From NCBI RefSeq assembly GCF_010692725.1, contig NZ_JAAFZB010000095.1:496001-560000 (forward strand): a stretch of DNA of 64,000 nucleotides, written 5' to 3'. The position numbers and the translations under genes were made by a program. Below are positions 18,249-27,562 of the stretch, in pieces. Source of the stretch: Flavihumibacter soli (GTDB lineage: Bacteria; Bacteroidota; Bacteroidia; Sphingobacteriales; Sphingobacteriaceae). The first letter of the stretch is position 1, and each line of letters starts with the position of its first letter. The notes under the pieces were generated by a model. That model did not search any database and was not told the origin of the DNA. It was given only the letters and a program-made list of their open reading frames with translations.

Positions 18249-18746
18249 TTAACGCCTCAGGTTTCTTTGGCGGGCCTTGGCAATAAAGAAGTACATTGTT
18301 ATCAGCCACATGATGGTCAGGATGATCCAGCGAACGTCGTTGAGGAACATCCACTCCTTTAACAGCTTCTGAAGCACCGCCGGGTCGGTCACACCGGCCT
18401 TAAACTGGTTGTTGATATCCTCAATATATCTTTGCTGCACAATGACGGGTATCAGCAGGCCGGGTATCCAGGCAATGGGTACCCAGCGAAGCCTGCTTTT
18501 CCACTCCGTTATGAGCATGACAACCAATGCTACAGCCATGATCGGGATGGTGACAAAGAAAAACTTAGTAGCCAGGTTGGTTTGCGGAATTATCGCATCA
18601 TAGTAATTGGAGATGTTCAGGGTTTTCGGGTAATTCGGGAACCAGAATAGATGCAGGGACCAGAACATGCCCAGGTAGATCGAAGCACAAAAGAAAATGT
18701 AGGCATTGTTGATGTCAACCAGTGTTTGTTTCGCGTTACTCATCAT
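18249..18746 (-). CDS. Membrane protein, possibly DUF1772/DUF2269-like
   Basis: A 165-residue membrane protein with about four hydrophobic helices and an aromatic-rich region (FWSLHLFWFPNY). The middle holds a basic loop (EWKSRLRWVP) and a charged segment before the last helix. I cannot assign it firmly; DUF1772-like proteins share this layout. Two Met codons start the frame. It lies 15 bases after the acetoacetate-decarboxylase-like gene. Confidence 0.65.
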   Translation of the reverse strand: MMSNAKQTLVDINNAYIFFCASIYLGMFWSLHLFWFPNYPKTLNISNYYDAIIPQTNLATKFFFVTIPIMAVALVVMLITEWKSRLRWVPIAWIPGLLIPVIVQQRYIEDINNQFKAGVTDPAVLQKLLKEWMFLNDVRWIILTIMWLITMYFFIAKARQRNLRR

Positions 18747-18761
18747 TTGCTGGGTTTAATA

Positions 18762-19652
18762 TTAAATCCTGAATTTTTGATAGTCGGTGAACGAAGGGGC
18801 TGGCAACCACTCTTCATCAAGCGTAAGGTCAGCGACGCTTTCAAAGCCTTCCGGGGTAACGCTTGCTGGCTTGTCCGGATAGGTCATAAACCAACATTCA
18901 AAATGGTCATCTAAAACCCCGATTGCGGCAGGGGTATAAAAAGTGAAGAATGGCTTGCTTTCAATATTCAGCTCACGCATGAATTGGGTTCTCGGGTGAT
19001 CGCCAATGAAGAGGGTGCCTTTAGCACTATTACCTAAACGGATGCCTGCCTTGGCATCGATATAGATGTAAGAAGCAATCAGCATATTCCGGAAATGGCT
19101 GTAGTTCACCGAGCCTACCTTAACAGGCAGGTTGCACTTGGCTGGCTTCTCGATCTCAATACGAAAGGCAAATTGACCGTCCTTTTCATATTGTGCGGAA
19201 ACCATTTTGTCCGTTATGAGAAAATCGAGGCTGGCCTTGTGTTTGGGCATCCCCCAGATTCCCTTACCCCCTTTCACCGATATTTCGGAACTTACCGGCA
19301 GGTCCAGGATGAACTGACCAGTATGATAGTGTTTCATGAAGATCACCGGAAGCATTTTAGGAGCAGGGCTTCTGCCTCGTGTACAGGCTATTGCAATACT
19401 GTATTCAATATACTTACCTATACTCGTTTCCCGGTAATCAATGACCGTGACCATAAAGATCGCCTTTCCGTTGAGATACCGGACGGGATGAATCTCATTG
19501 CCCGGGAGGAGCGCGGCCGCTTTATCATAGTCACAGAAGAATCCGGCCATCAGTGCCGGCGAGTTCCTGGCCTGAACGGGAAGTGTGAACGGTATCCCGT
19601 CGACCAGGGCAAATCTTTCGGAATAGTTCTTAATTCGTAAGGGTACTCCCAT
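18762..19652 (-). CDS. Acetoacetate decarboxylase family protein
   Basis: A 296-residue protein of the acetoacetate decarboxylase (ADC) fold. The stretch GGKGIWGMPKHKASLDF corresponds to the region around the Schiff-base lysine of ADC (family form G-x-PKK). Classical ADC removes CO2 from 3-keto acids; many family members act instead on other keto or aldol substrates. A beta-keto acid from sterol or fatty-acid breakdown would fit the neighbours, but this is inference. It lies 12 bases after the alpha/beta hydrolase. Confidence 0.8.
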   Translation of the reverse strand: MGVPLRIKNYSERFALVDGIPFTLPVQARNSPALMAGFFCDYDKAAALLPGNEIHPVRYLNGKAIFMVTVIDYRETSIGKYIEYSIAIACTRGRSPAPKMLPVIFMKHYHTGQFILDLPVSSEISVKGGKGIWGMPKHKASLDFLITDKMVSAQYEKDGQFAFRIEIEKPAKCNLPVKVGSVNYSHFRNMLIASYIYIDAKAGIRLGNSAKGTLFIGDHPRTQFMRELNIESKPFFTFYTPAAIGVLDDHFECWFMTYPDKPASVTPEGFESVADLTLDEEWLPAPSFTDYQKFRI

Positions 19653-19664
19653 AGCGACGGGGTT

Positions 19665-20678
19665 TTAATTGTTCAACTCTTCCAGTATGGTCGGAAAAAT
19701 GTCGTTGATCGCATTTTTTCCGAGAAATATATCAAGGTGGCTGTAGTTATTGAATTTGTACAGGTGGTGATATCCCGGCCTGAGTTTATCAAAGTACCGG
19801 AAGGTGTTTTCCTGGCTTCTGCTGCAGAAGCATTTATTCAGCTTCCCGGTTAGGAACACGAAACGTGCATCAGTTCTGGGAATGAAAGAAGTATAGTCGA
19901 TCTTCCCGTTTGCCGAAACCAGCGCACCCTTTTTAACGCATTTTTTAATATGATCGAAGAAAGAAAGGGGTACATTTCCGAACTCATTCCGAATCCATTC
20001 TTTTGTATCTGTGTTCAGATTAGCGAGTTCCCATAGGGCGGGGAAGCCCGTACCATAAGTAAAACTCACAAACTTGCCCACATCCGTATCCTCTTCGTGA
20101 TGAGTTAGTCTGACAAGTGTCCGGAACGCCTTAGCCTTCAGGTCGGGGGCGTCATCGGCCCACTGGGGGTTAAGATACTTGGTAATTGGTTTAACGATCG
20201 GAACGATGTAGTTGAGTTTGAACGCCGAAAACTCGGGAACTACCGGGTGAAGGGAGACTGCATTGGATATCACAGTCTTCACCTGTGGAACGAGACCCTG
20301 AACCGCAGATATCATGAAGCTGGTCGAGCCCTGGCAATGAATGATGGCATTCATCTCTTCAACCCCGGTTATTCTGCAGATTTCCTGGACCGCTGCTGGA
20401 TGATCATTAATGGCAACCTGGTCGAGGTTCCATTCGTTCTTGCGGCATTCCGTGCTCCCGCGCCAGTTCTCCAGCCAGACATCATATCCTGCGCCGGCAA
20501 GAATATTAAGCAGATTTTTTCGGTTCGGCGGATTGAAGATGTTACTTCTTACACCGGCACCGTGCACCAGCATAACAACTCCTTTATCTTTGCGGTGGTC
20601 ACCTTTTAGCCGCCATAAGTTGCAGTTAAAACCATCAAGTGCTTTAAACGGGAATACATCAAAAGAATGATCCGGCAT
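19665..20678 (-). CDS. Alpha/beta hydrolase with Cys at the nucleophile elbow
   Basis: A 337-residue alpha/beta hydrolase and the first gene of the operon. The oxyanion loop is LVHGAG (residues 38-42), and NWRGSTE fits the usual region after strand 4. At the nucleophile elbow the sequence is HCQGS (residues 114-118): Cys115 stands where most relatives have Ser (GHSMG). A late YSHLDIF supplies a likely catalytic His. Cys nucleophiles are known in dienelactone hydrolase. I recall the HC-x-GS form in hydrolases linked to or fused with GMC oxidoreductases, which would match the last gene here, but I could not check this. Confidence 0.82.
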   Translation of the reverse strand: MPDHSFDVFPFKALDGFNCNLWRLKGDHRKDKGVVMLVHGAGVRSNIFNPPNRKNLLNILAGAGYDVWLENWRGSTECRKNEWNLDQVAINDHPAAVQEICRITGVEEMNAIIHCQGSTSFMISAVQGLVPQVKTVISNAVSLHPVVPEFSAFKLNYIVPIVKPITKYLNPQWADDAPDLKAKAFRTLVRLTHHEEDTDVGKFVSFTYGTGFPALWELANLNTDTKEWIRNEFGNVPLSFFDHIKKCVKKGALVSANGKIDYTSFIPRTDARFVFLTGKLNKCFCSRSQENTFRYFDKLRPGYHHLYKFNNYSHLDIFLGKNAINDIFPTILEELNN

Positions 20679-20873
20679 GATAAATATGGACAGTTAAACC
20701 GCTTAATTAATTATGCTGCAAAACCTGTAACCTATCTTTTGACTATCTGAATGGATTTATCGTAGCATGCTATGTTAACCGGGATGTGGATAAGTATCAG
20801 GAAGAATTTAATTCCTAATTTAATATAAAGCAATTAGTTGGTATTATCAATAGCGAGAGCGGTGAGCACCCTT

Positions 20874-21509
20874 TCAAAGATCTACCAGTTTGTGCTTGAT
20901 GGCATAAAGCACCAGCCCTACACGGCTCTTTGTATTCAACTTTTCGAATAGTTGATCGCGGTAACCATCCACTGTCCGGGGACTTACATTCATCCGGTCG
21001 GCAATTTCCTTATAGGTCAGCTCTGTGGCTGCGAGTTTGAGGAACTCTATCTCGCGCGGATTTAAATTCGGCTGTCCGTCAGGTTCCGTAAAGTTTTTGA
21101 CCAGGTGACGGGTGACAAACGGCGGAAAATATGTTCCCGAATCGCTGACCTGGTCTAAGGCCTTGATGAACTCCGTTTCATCGGCGTCTTTAAGGATGTA
21201 GCCTTTAACCCCCAGGCTGATCATGGAAAGGACCTTGTCCGCATCGTCGAACATACTCAGGACTATGATAGCCACATCCGGATAATTTTCTTTCATCCAG
21301 GCTGCTGTGGCCGGCCCGTCCATCAGGGGCATATTGATGTCCAGCAGTACTATTCGAGGCTCAAGCTTTTTACTGATCTTATTGGTGAAGTCTTTCCCGT
21401 TGTCGGCTACGAACAGGACGTTGTAGCGCGGATACGCATTGACCGTTCGGGCAAGTCCGTCTCTGAACATGCGGTGATCATCAACCAGGGCCACTTGGAT
21501 TTTCGCCAT
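20874..21509 (-). CDS. NarL-family response regulator
   Basis: A 211-residue regulator. Its receiver domain (residues 1-120) has the acidic pair VDDH, the phospho-acceptor Asp in VLLDINMP and the Lys in YILKDAD. The C-terminal LuxR-type helix-turn-helix (LNPREIEFLKLAATELTYKEIA..SPRTVDGY) binds DNA. ATG 21509 is preferred over the TTG three bases before it. It overlaps the histidine kinase by 29 bases and lies 195 bases before the eight-gene operon on the same strand, making that operon a natural but unproven target. Confidence 0.93.
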   Translation of the reverse strand: MAKIQVALVDDHRMFRDGLARTVNAYPRYNVLFVADNGKDFTNKISKKLEPRIVLLDINMPLMDGPATAAWMKENYPDVAIIVLSMFDDADKVLSMISLGVKGYILKDADETEFIKALDQVSDSGTYFPPFVTRHLVKNFTEPDGQPNLNPREIEFLKLAATELTYKEIADRMNVSPRTVDGYRDQLFEKLNTKSRVGLVLYAIKHKLVDL

Positions 21510-22314
21510 CAAAGTTCAGATCCCTTGCTATGGGTAGATTGACATTGATTATACAACCTTTGCCCGGTGAACTGGTGATAGATAGGGTTGCGCCAATGAG
21601 TTTAGCCCTGCTTTTCATGTTTCTCAGCCCTGAGCCTTCAGGAGTGTCGACGTTTCCAGGGGAAAAACCTATTCCATCATCGTGAATCTTTAAATTAAAC
21701 ATTTCAGGGGAATAGTCCAAATTGATTTTCAGTCGATTAGCCTCAGAGTGCTTGAGGATATTTTGCATGGACTCCTGGAAGATCCGGAAAATAACCAGCT
21801 CGCGTTTCTGGCCCAGCGGGAAGTTATTTCCGGAAATGTCGAATTCAATAATATAGTTCCCAGACCTGTTAATCCGCTCCAATTCGGCTTGCAGGGTTGT
21901 AACAAGTCCTTTTGCCGCGACAGTTTCATAACTCAGGCTTTTCGAAAGGTCGCGAAGGTCGTTGATCACATGCGAGATCAAATCTCTACTTTCCTCTATG
22001 CGTACCTGCTTCTCATTATCCGAAAGGTCCTTTGTAGCTCCCAGGCTGAGCTTGACAAATGACAGTACCTGCCCGATATTATCATGTATCTCCCGCGACA
22101 CGTGATTCAGAGTCGACTCCTGTATCTCAAGTTCTGACCTCAGCAGTTCCTTGTCATAATGCGCCTTAATGGCCTCTTTTTCCCTTTGATTCTTTAGTTG
22201 CTTGCTGCGGTATAAAAAAATGAAATAAATGATAAATCCCGCAAGGCATATAAATAGTGCTGCGCCTGAGAATAGTAAAATATAAACATCTAAATTCTCA
22301 TTGTTTCTGCTCAT
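21481..22314 (-). CDS. HisKA_3-type sensor histidine kinase
   Basis: A 277-residue kinase with one N-terminal membrane helix (about residues 10-34), a coiled linker, the HisKA_3 phospho-acceptor motif REIHDNIGQ (His about residue 77) and a HATPase domain with DDGIGF and GSGLRNM motifs. There is no extracytoplasmic sensor domain, so the signal may come from the adjacent membrane protein or lipoprotein. Its ATG follows the upstream stop directly, and its end overlaps the response regulator gene. Confidence 0.92.
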   Translation of the reverse strand: MSRNNENLDVYILLFSGAALFICLAGFIIYFIFLYRSKQLKNQREKEAIKAHYDKELLRSELEIQESTLNHVSREIHDNIGQVLSFVKLSLGATKDLSDNEKQVRIEESRDLISHVINDLRDLSKSLSYETVAAKGLVTTLQAELERINRSGNYIIEFDISGNNFPLGQKRELVIFRIFQESMQNILKHSEANRLKINLDYSPEMFNLKIHDDGIGFSPGNVDTPEGSGLRNMKSRAKLIGATLSITSSPGKGCIINVNLPIARDLNFDGENPSGPG

Positions 22315-22959
22315 TTATGAAGGTCTCCTTATGTTGGCTTGTTCAGTATATAATGCTATCCCCAGAATTGTATAAAAGAGGATATTCGTATAGTAGATCA
22401 TATGATTGAGAGGTTCCAAATTCAGTTGGTTGCGCTTAAAATAATTTTGAAGGCCGAAGCTTAAAAATACAGCTGATGAAAACAGCAAGTAGCCGCCGGC
22501 AACCCAGAATTCGCTCTGCCTGAAAAGATTCCGCGCAATGGGTTCTTCCAGCATCTGCTTGAATAACAGCAATGACAGGATAAGAAAAATACCATGCGAC
22601 AGCAGCAGGATATTTGAAGGAAAGGTTCTTATATCCTGCAGGAAAACGGAATTCATGATCCCGAGAACTGCTACCGGGATGATTGAATAGATGACGAGTT
22701 TCTTAGTTCGGGATGACCTAAGTAAACCATGGAAAACTAAGGCAGTTCCGGCGTATTCAATACAGGATAGCAGATGGTAAACCGCCATATTATTATAGCC
22801 GCGTGAGTTAAGGAAGCCGCTGGCAGCTTCACTTACCAATGTAATCCCTACCACCACACAGAGAATCTTAAACGGCAGGCTTAAAGTTCGCAGATTAAGC
22901 AGGCCGAACAAGAAAACTGCCGCCAGCAGGCTCAGGTATAGAATAAACCGGGTTGCCAT
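22315..22959 (-). CDS. Seven-helix-like membrane protein
   Basis: A 214-residue membrane protein with six or seven hydrophobic helices. I do not recognise the family; 7TM-like proteins of this size sit beside HisKA_3 kinases in several Bacteroidota. ATG 22959 (MATRFILYLS) is preferred to the TTG at 23007, which would overlap the lipoprotein gene. The stop is directly followed by the kinase ATG, suggesting joint expression and perhaps a sensory role. Confidence 0.7.
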   Translation of the reverse strand: MATRFILYLSLLAAVFLFGLLNLRTLSLPFKILCVVVGITLVSEAASGFLNSRGYNNMAVYHLLSCIEYAGTALVFHGLLRSSRTKKLVIYSIIPVAVLGIMNSVFLQDIRTFPSNILLLSHGIFLILSLLLFKQMLEEPIARNLFRQSEFWVAGGYLLFSSAVFLSFGLQNYFKRNQLNLEPLNHMIYYTNILFYTILGIALYTEQANIRRPS

Positions 22960-22963
22960 TGTC

Positions 22964-23470
22964 TTAATTTCCTGGAACCGGCGGAACGTAGTCTTTAATT
23001 CTGCCAATCATAACCTTGTCGCCGAAAGGAAGGTTGACCGGATCTTTTTCACTGTAATAATAAATTGCATACGTCCGGGGTCGGTGTTGAGCGGAACTAA
23101 TAATAGGAGTGCCTAAACGGATCGTTATTCCTTTTGACCCGGGCTCGTTTAAGAGTGTCATTATATTTTCCTTTGAAAGAAATAAGCCTGACACCACTTT
23201 ATCTGAAGAGGTTTTGACGGCTCCAGGTTTACCCTTTTCGAAGTCGATGTAAGCCTGCATCGCCGGTATTGCCAAGGCAGGGTCCACGTCATCTGTGGTA
23301 GATCCGGGAGGTTTATCTGATTTTACCAGGACAATATGGTTCGGCACCAAACCCGCGGTGTCGGATGTGTCGGCAATAGTGCTGGTATCTCCCGTCTCTG
23401 TTGTGATCTTTGTATTTGTGCAGGCTGCCAGCCAGGCTAAGCAGAACATTACTGCGAAAAGTCTTTTCAT
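22964..23470 (-). CDS. Lipoprotein of unknown function
   Basis: A 168-residue protein with a lipoprotein signal: MKRLFAVMFCLAWLAAC, lipidated Cys at 17. The early mature region is Thr/Asp-rich. The rest has no family I recognise, though segments such as RPRTYAIYYYSEKDPV look like a folded domain. It starts the four-gene set that ends with the NarL-type regulator. Confidence 0.72.
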   Translation of the reverse strand: MKRLFAVMFCLAWLAACTNTKITTETGDTSTIADTSDTAGLVPNHIVLVKSDKPPGSTTDDVDPALAIPAMQAYIDFEKGKPGAVKTSSDKVVSGLFLSKENIMTLLNEPGSKGITIRLGTPIISSAQHRPRTYAIYYYSEKDPVNLPFGDKVMIGRIKDYVPPVPGN

Positions 23471-23653
23471 CGCTTTTTAGATTACAAGTTTAACAATCAG
23501 TTAACTCCCACTAATTTACAGCGGACTTCCGTTGTTCCCACCCCGTGTTTTAACCCTATTTCCCGGCGTCAAAACCCATGTTCTTTTGGGTTATCCTCCC
23601 GTGGTGCCGCATGTCCCGGGGGCAGAACTTTGACATCATCAATCACCCTAAAA

Positions 23654-23971
23654 ATGAAAGCCATGAAAACGAATCACTACCGGATAATAAACGGCACCAA
23701 ACTAGGATTTGGAAGGGCAATAACCTTTGATCATGACAAGCGCTTCGTGAGCGTGATCCTGGTGGCCTTATCAGCCGATGAATTGAAGAAATTTCCTGAA
23801 GCGATGAAAAGCACATATGCATTACCTGCAGCACTCGGCTTGCCGGAAATGCCTCCTTCTTTCCCGCTAATGCTTCGGCTGATGGAGCAGATACTGCCTG
23901 ATCCCCTGCCCGCAGCTCTCCGCGAACTTAGTTATGCCGGCTGCCTGCAACGGGAGATCTATCTCAGTTAG
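23654..23971 (+). CDS. Small unknown protein
   Basis: About 105 residues, with no signal peptide or membrane segment. It starts MKAMKTNHYRIINGTKLGFGRA; ATG 23663 is an equally good start, and the upstream TTG (23630) is unlikely. The second half is rich in Pro, Leu and Met (LPEMPPSFPLMLRLMEQ). I do not recognise it. It lies 50 bases before the exported PepSY-like gene and may share its transcript. Confidence 0.5.
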   Translation: MKAMKTNHYRIINGTKLGFGRAITFDHDKRFVSVILVALSADELKKFPEAMKSTYALPAALGLPEMPPSFPLMLRLMEQILPDPLPAALRELSYAGCLQREIYLS

Positions 23972-24021
23972 GCTATATCAAGTAATTAACCCCTCTTTAT
24001 AAATCTTTAATTAACAAAACC

Positions 24022-24555
24022 ATGAAAACACAAATCATTTCAGCAATCGGCGCATGCCTTTTTCCCGTGATGCTTGTAAGCAACGCGTCTGCACAGGAAC
24101 CTAAAGTAAGGGAACTACCTTCTGTAACCATTAATCCGACCAATGTGGACGTTCCAGTTCGGGCTCAAAAGTCTTTTAATCGGACCTTCCCCGATGCCGA
24201 AGATGTAAATTGGTCACTGCTTAATAATCGCTTTATGGTGAAGTTCAACCAGGATAATATGAACCACCATGCCATATATCTTAAAAGCGGGTTCCAGGTG
24301 TACCACATAGGCTATGGCTTTGAACAGCACCTGCCTGCTAAGATCAGGAGTATGGTAAAGTCAAGCTATGGTGAGTACACCATAACCAGGAGCTTCGTTG
24401 TTGATCAGGATAACCGGAACATATGGATAGTTAACCTGCAGTCACCTGATAAATACGTTATGGCTGGTATTGAAGACGGTCGCATTACCGAGATAAAACG
24501 TTTCGACGATTTTCAGTCTTCCGAGCCAGTAACATCCATGATCAAACGGAAATAG
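24022..24555 (+). CDS. Exported PepSY-like (DUF2874) protein
   Basis: A 177-residue protein with a signal peptide (about 1-24, ending NASA). The pattern FNRTFPDAEDVNWSLLNNRFMVKF is typical of the PepSY-like/BLIP-fold periplasmic proteins of Bacteroidota, where a Phe-x-x-x-Phe-Pro-x-A motif precedes a W strand. Such proteins are often under two-component control and of unknown function. A strong terminator follows. Confidence 0.75.
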   Translation: MKTQIISAIGACLFPVMLVSNASAQEPKVRELPSVTINPTNVDVPVRAQKSFNRTFPDAEDVNWSLLNNRFMVKFNQDNMNHHAIYLKSGFQVYHIGYGFEQHLPAKIRSMVKSSYGEYTITRSFVVDQDNRNIWIVNLQSPDKYVMAGIEDGRITEIKRFDDFQSSEPVTSMIKRK

Positions 24556-24574
24556 TCAAGCCGATCCTTATTTT

Positions 24575-24608
24575 ATGCCTGAAGCAGCATTGCTTCAGGC
24601 ATTTTTTA
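24575..24608 (+). terminator. Rho-independent terminator
   Basis: A perfect 12-bp stem (24575-24586 with 24591-24602), a four-base loop and a run of T. It lies 20 bases after the PepSY-like gene and also faces the end of the convergent LUD gene. Confidence 0.92.
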
Positions 24609-24655
24609 TTTAGCAGCTCTGATCCTGTCAGTTCGTGTATCTCTGACTAGATAAC

Positions 24656-24703
24656 TTATCTGATTAGCAAATTGTCGAATTATCTCATTAGCAAATTATT
24701 AGC
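24656..24703. repeat. Tandem 24-base duplication
   Basis: Two adjacent, slightly diverged copies of a 24-base unit beginning TTATCT and containing ATTAGCAAATT. The second copy overlaps the 3' end of the LUD-domain gene. It resembles the other short-period intergenic arrays in this window. Confidence 0.55.
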
Positions 24704-25334
24704 CGTCTATCAAAAACACATAAAGTTCCTTCGGCCCGTGTGCCCCGATAACGAGAGTTTTCTCGATATCCGCCGTGCGGCTTGGGCCGGTAATGTTTGA
24801 GATCATTGACGGCAGCTGTTCGCCGTATTTTTCTTTCAGTAAGGCAAAGCCATCTTTCAGATCCATGACCAGCTGGGACGTGTAAGCCAGAACAATATGG
24901 ATATTCGGATAGATGCTTAAACGGCGACCGGCAGCGCTGGCGTTAGAAACCATGATACTGCCGTTGCGGGCAATGAGGGCTTCGCAGAGGGTGATGCCTA
25001 CGTCGGCCTGCATGAAATCGGTGTCGGTACTGTAAAAAGGATACTCGTAGGTGCTGAGCAGTTCCTGTAAGGGAGTTTCCCAGCAGTAAATTTTGCGAAG
25101 TTGTTTTTCGTCGGCAAGCTGCAGCAGGTTTTCTATGAACTGGATCTCATCCGCACAGTAGATGAACTGACCGGCAATAGCGGTGAGCTGCTCGGCGAAC
25201 ATGACTTCCAGGAACTCATCCGATTCTTTATAAAGCGGTGTGTCTTCCAGGTTAGGATATGGGTTATCACGTTTCTCAAGCAGAGCCTTACGGATCTTCT
25301 TAAGCATCTTCTCCTTGGATGTAGTTTCTTTCAT
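24699..25334 (-). CDS. LUD domain protein (LutC/YkgG family)
   Basis: A 211-residue LUD-domain protein. The C-terminal ITGPSRTADIEKTLVIGAHGP block is the family signature. LutC is part of the iron-sulfur lactate oxidation complex in Bacillus, but no lutA or lutB lies here, so the role is uncertain. It is downstream of ftsH with an 84-base gap, an order found in related genomes. The final residues are encoded by the tandem 24-base repeat. Confidence 0.85.
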   Translation of the reverse strand: MKETTSKEKMLKKIRKALLEKRDNPYPNLEDTPLYKESDEFLEVMFAEQLTAIAGQFIYCADEIQFIENLLQLADEKQLRKIYCWETPLQELLSTYEYPFYSTDTDFMQADVGITLCEALIARNGSIMVSNASAAGRRLSIYPNIHIVLAYTSQLVMDLKDGFALLKEKYGEQLPSMISNITGPSRTADIEKTLVIGAHGPKELYVFLIDG

Positions 25335-25418
25335 TTAAATCCTGCCTGATATGAAAATTGGGAATCCAAAGATAGTATATCTTCAAATTCCCAATTTCCG
25401 TCTTGTTAAATTAAATAT

Positions 25419-27509
25419 TTAATCCTGTGTTGAGCGGTTCTCCGGAAGATCCATATTATGATCGATCACCCCTTCGTGCTCGAGGTTCTCTCTCACATCA
25501 TCTCCGGCTTCCGGTACGCCGTTCACAAACTCATCGTAAGTCGTACGGTTATCGAACGGTCGCTTGCCAAGGATCTCCTCCAGGTCAGATTGGAACAGGA
25601 TCTCTTTTTCAAGTAACTTATGAGCCAGTTTTTCAAGGCCTTCACGTTTTTCGTTCAGAAGATTCTTTGTACGCTGGTAAGCGCGGTCGATCTGGTTTCT
25701 AACCTCGATATCGATGATCTCGGAAGTCTTCTCAGAATACGGCTTGTTGAACTGGTACTCACCCTGCGTATCATTGAAGGAAACATTCCCGACCTTATCA
25801 TTCATACCATAGATAGTTACCATCGCATAAGATAATTTGGTGATTCTTTCCAGGTCATTCTGAGCTCCGGTAGAGATCTTGCCAAATACAAGGTCTTCAG
25901 CCACACGACCTCCAAGGGTCATACACATACCGTCAAGCAATTGCTCAGTCGTATACAGAAACTGCTCTTTCGGCAGATACTGCGCATAACCCAGCGCCGC
26001 TACTCCACGCGGAACGATAGAGACTTTTACCAACGGATCGGCATGCTCCAGGAACCAGCCTGCAATAGCATGCCCGGCTTCGTGATAAGCAACGATCCTT
26101 TTCTCTTCGGGAGATATGATCTTGTTCTTTTTCTCAAGTCCGCCGATCACGCGGTCGATCGCGTCCTGGAAATCATGCATGTCAACAGCTTCCTTATCAC
26201 GGCGTGCCGCAATTAGAGCCGCTTCGTTACAAACGTTTGCGATCTCCGCTCCTGCGAATCCCGGAGTCTGTGCCGACAATTTCTTGGCATCTACTTCACC
26301 GGCAAGTTTCAAAGGCTTTAAGTGAACTTTAAAGATCTGCTCACGGCCTACCAGGTCGGGCTTATCAATAGAGATCTGCCTGTCGAATCTTCCCGGACGC
26401 AGCAAGGCCGAGTCAAGTACATCCGGACGGTTCGTTGCGGCAAGAATAATAATTCCGGAATCAGTACCGAAACCATCCATCTCTACCAGCAACTGGTTCA
26501 GCGTATTCTCACGTTCATCGTTTCCGCCTACAATATTGTTCTTACCACGGGCACGTCCGATAGCATCGATCTCATCAATGAAGATGATACACGGAGCCTT
26601 GTCTTTAGCCTGCTTGAAAAGGTCACGGACACGGGAAGCTCCCACACCCACGAACATCTCCACAAAGTCAGATCCTGAAAGGGAGAAGAAAGGCACCTGC
26701 GCTTCACCGGCTACGGCTTTTGCCATCAGGGTCTTACCTGTTCCCGGAGCACCTACCAGTAAGGCACCCTTAGGGATCTTACCTCCCAGGTTAGTATATT
26801 TCTTTGGATTCTTCAGGAAATCAACAATCTCCATTACTTCCTGCTTAGCCTCTTCGAGACCAGCTACGTCGTTAAAAGTGATCGAAACCTGTGTTTCTTT
26901 ATCAAAAAGGGTCGCTTTTGATTTGCCGATATTGAAGATCTGGCCACCGCCGCCACCTCCGGCACCACCGCCCATACGGCGCATGATGAATACCCAGAAA
27001 CCGATCAGCAATAAGATCGGCAGGATGAATGACATGAACCAGCCAGCCCATGGACTTTCACGGCTTTCGATGTTCAGCGGAGTGTGCTGTTCTGTCGGGA
27101 TGTCTTTCTCAGCTTCTTTCAGCTTCGCCTGCAAACCATCGAATGATCCGTCAGTAAAAACGAACTGCGGATTAGTGGCTGACATGTTGAAGTTGCTTTT
27201 CGTCCGCACGGCATCGTACTTAGGCTGATTAAGCCTGTCTTTTTTGATATAAACCTCCACGGCGATGAGGTCATTGCTCTTATAGGCAACCAGCTTCTCC
27301 ACATCGCGTGGTTTCAGCATCTCATTCTCAAATTTCTGGTAAGTGATGGTTTTGGCGTTATTGCCGCTGAACATGTATTGTACTGCGAAAAGACCGATGA
27401 TGATCGCCGCATACAGCCACATAATATTAAATTTGGGTGTATTGGGCATAATCTTTTTACCGGGTATCTTCTTAATCGGTTTTCTCTTATCTATTTTATT
27501 ATCTTTCAT
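25419..27509 (-). CDS. ftsH: ATP-dependent zinc metalloprotease FtsH
   Basis: A 696-residue membrane-anchored AAA+ protease that degrades damaged membrane proteins and regulatory proteins. It has an N-terminal membrane helix, a periplasmic domain, a second helix near residue 160 followed by a Gly-rich segment, Walker A GAPGTGKT, Walker B IIFIDEID, the second region of homology ([12 protein letters not shown]), and the zinc site HEAGH with a downstream Glu/Asp ligand. The C-terminus is an acidic tail common in this phylum. It is the middle gene of rsfS-ftsH-LUD on the minus strand. Confidence 0.98.
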   Translation of the reverse strand: MKDNKIDKRKPIKKIPGKKIMPNTPKFNIMWLYAAIIIGLFAVQYMFSGNNAKTITYQKFENEMLKPRDVEKLVAYKSNDLIAVEVYIKKDRLNQPKYDAVRTKSNFNMSATNPQFVFTDGSFDGLQAKLKEAEKDIPTEQHTPLNIESRESPWAGWFMSFILPILLLIGFWVFIMRRMGGGAGGGGGGQIFNIGKSKATLFDKETQVSITFNDVAGLEEAKQEVMEIVDFLKNPKKYTNLGGKIPKGALLVGAPGTGKTLMAKAVAGEAQVPFFSLSGSDFVEMFVGVGASRVRDLFKQAKDKAPCIIFIDEIDAIGRARGKNNIVGGNDERENTLNQLLVEMDGFGTDSGIIILAATNRPDVLDSALLRPGRFDRQISIDKPDLVGREQIFKVHLKPLKLAGEVDAKKLSAQTPGFAGAEIANVCNEAALIAARRDKEAVDMHDFQDAIDRVIGGLEKKNKIISPEEKRIVAYHEAGHAIAGWFLEHADPLVKVSIVPRGVAALGYAQYLPKEQFLYTTEQLLDGMCMTLGGRVAEDLVFGKISTGAQNDLERITKLSYAMVTIYGMNDKVGNVSFNDTQGEYQFNKPYSEKTSEIIDIEVRNQIDRAYQRTKNLLNEKREGLEKLAHKLLEKEILFQSDLEEILGKRPFDNRTTYDEFVNGVPEAGDDVRENLEHEGVIDHNMDLPENRSTQD

Positions 27510-27562
27510 TTGTCTTCTTCAATAAAGAATGTGTTATGTCTATAAACGCAGCATCAATTGCT

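Noticed and set aside
26536-27228. 230-residue plus-strand open frame across ftsH
   Set aside because: Antisense shadow of ftsH; composition rich in Ser/Pro/Arg as expected for a shadow frame.
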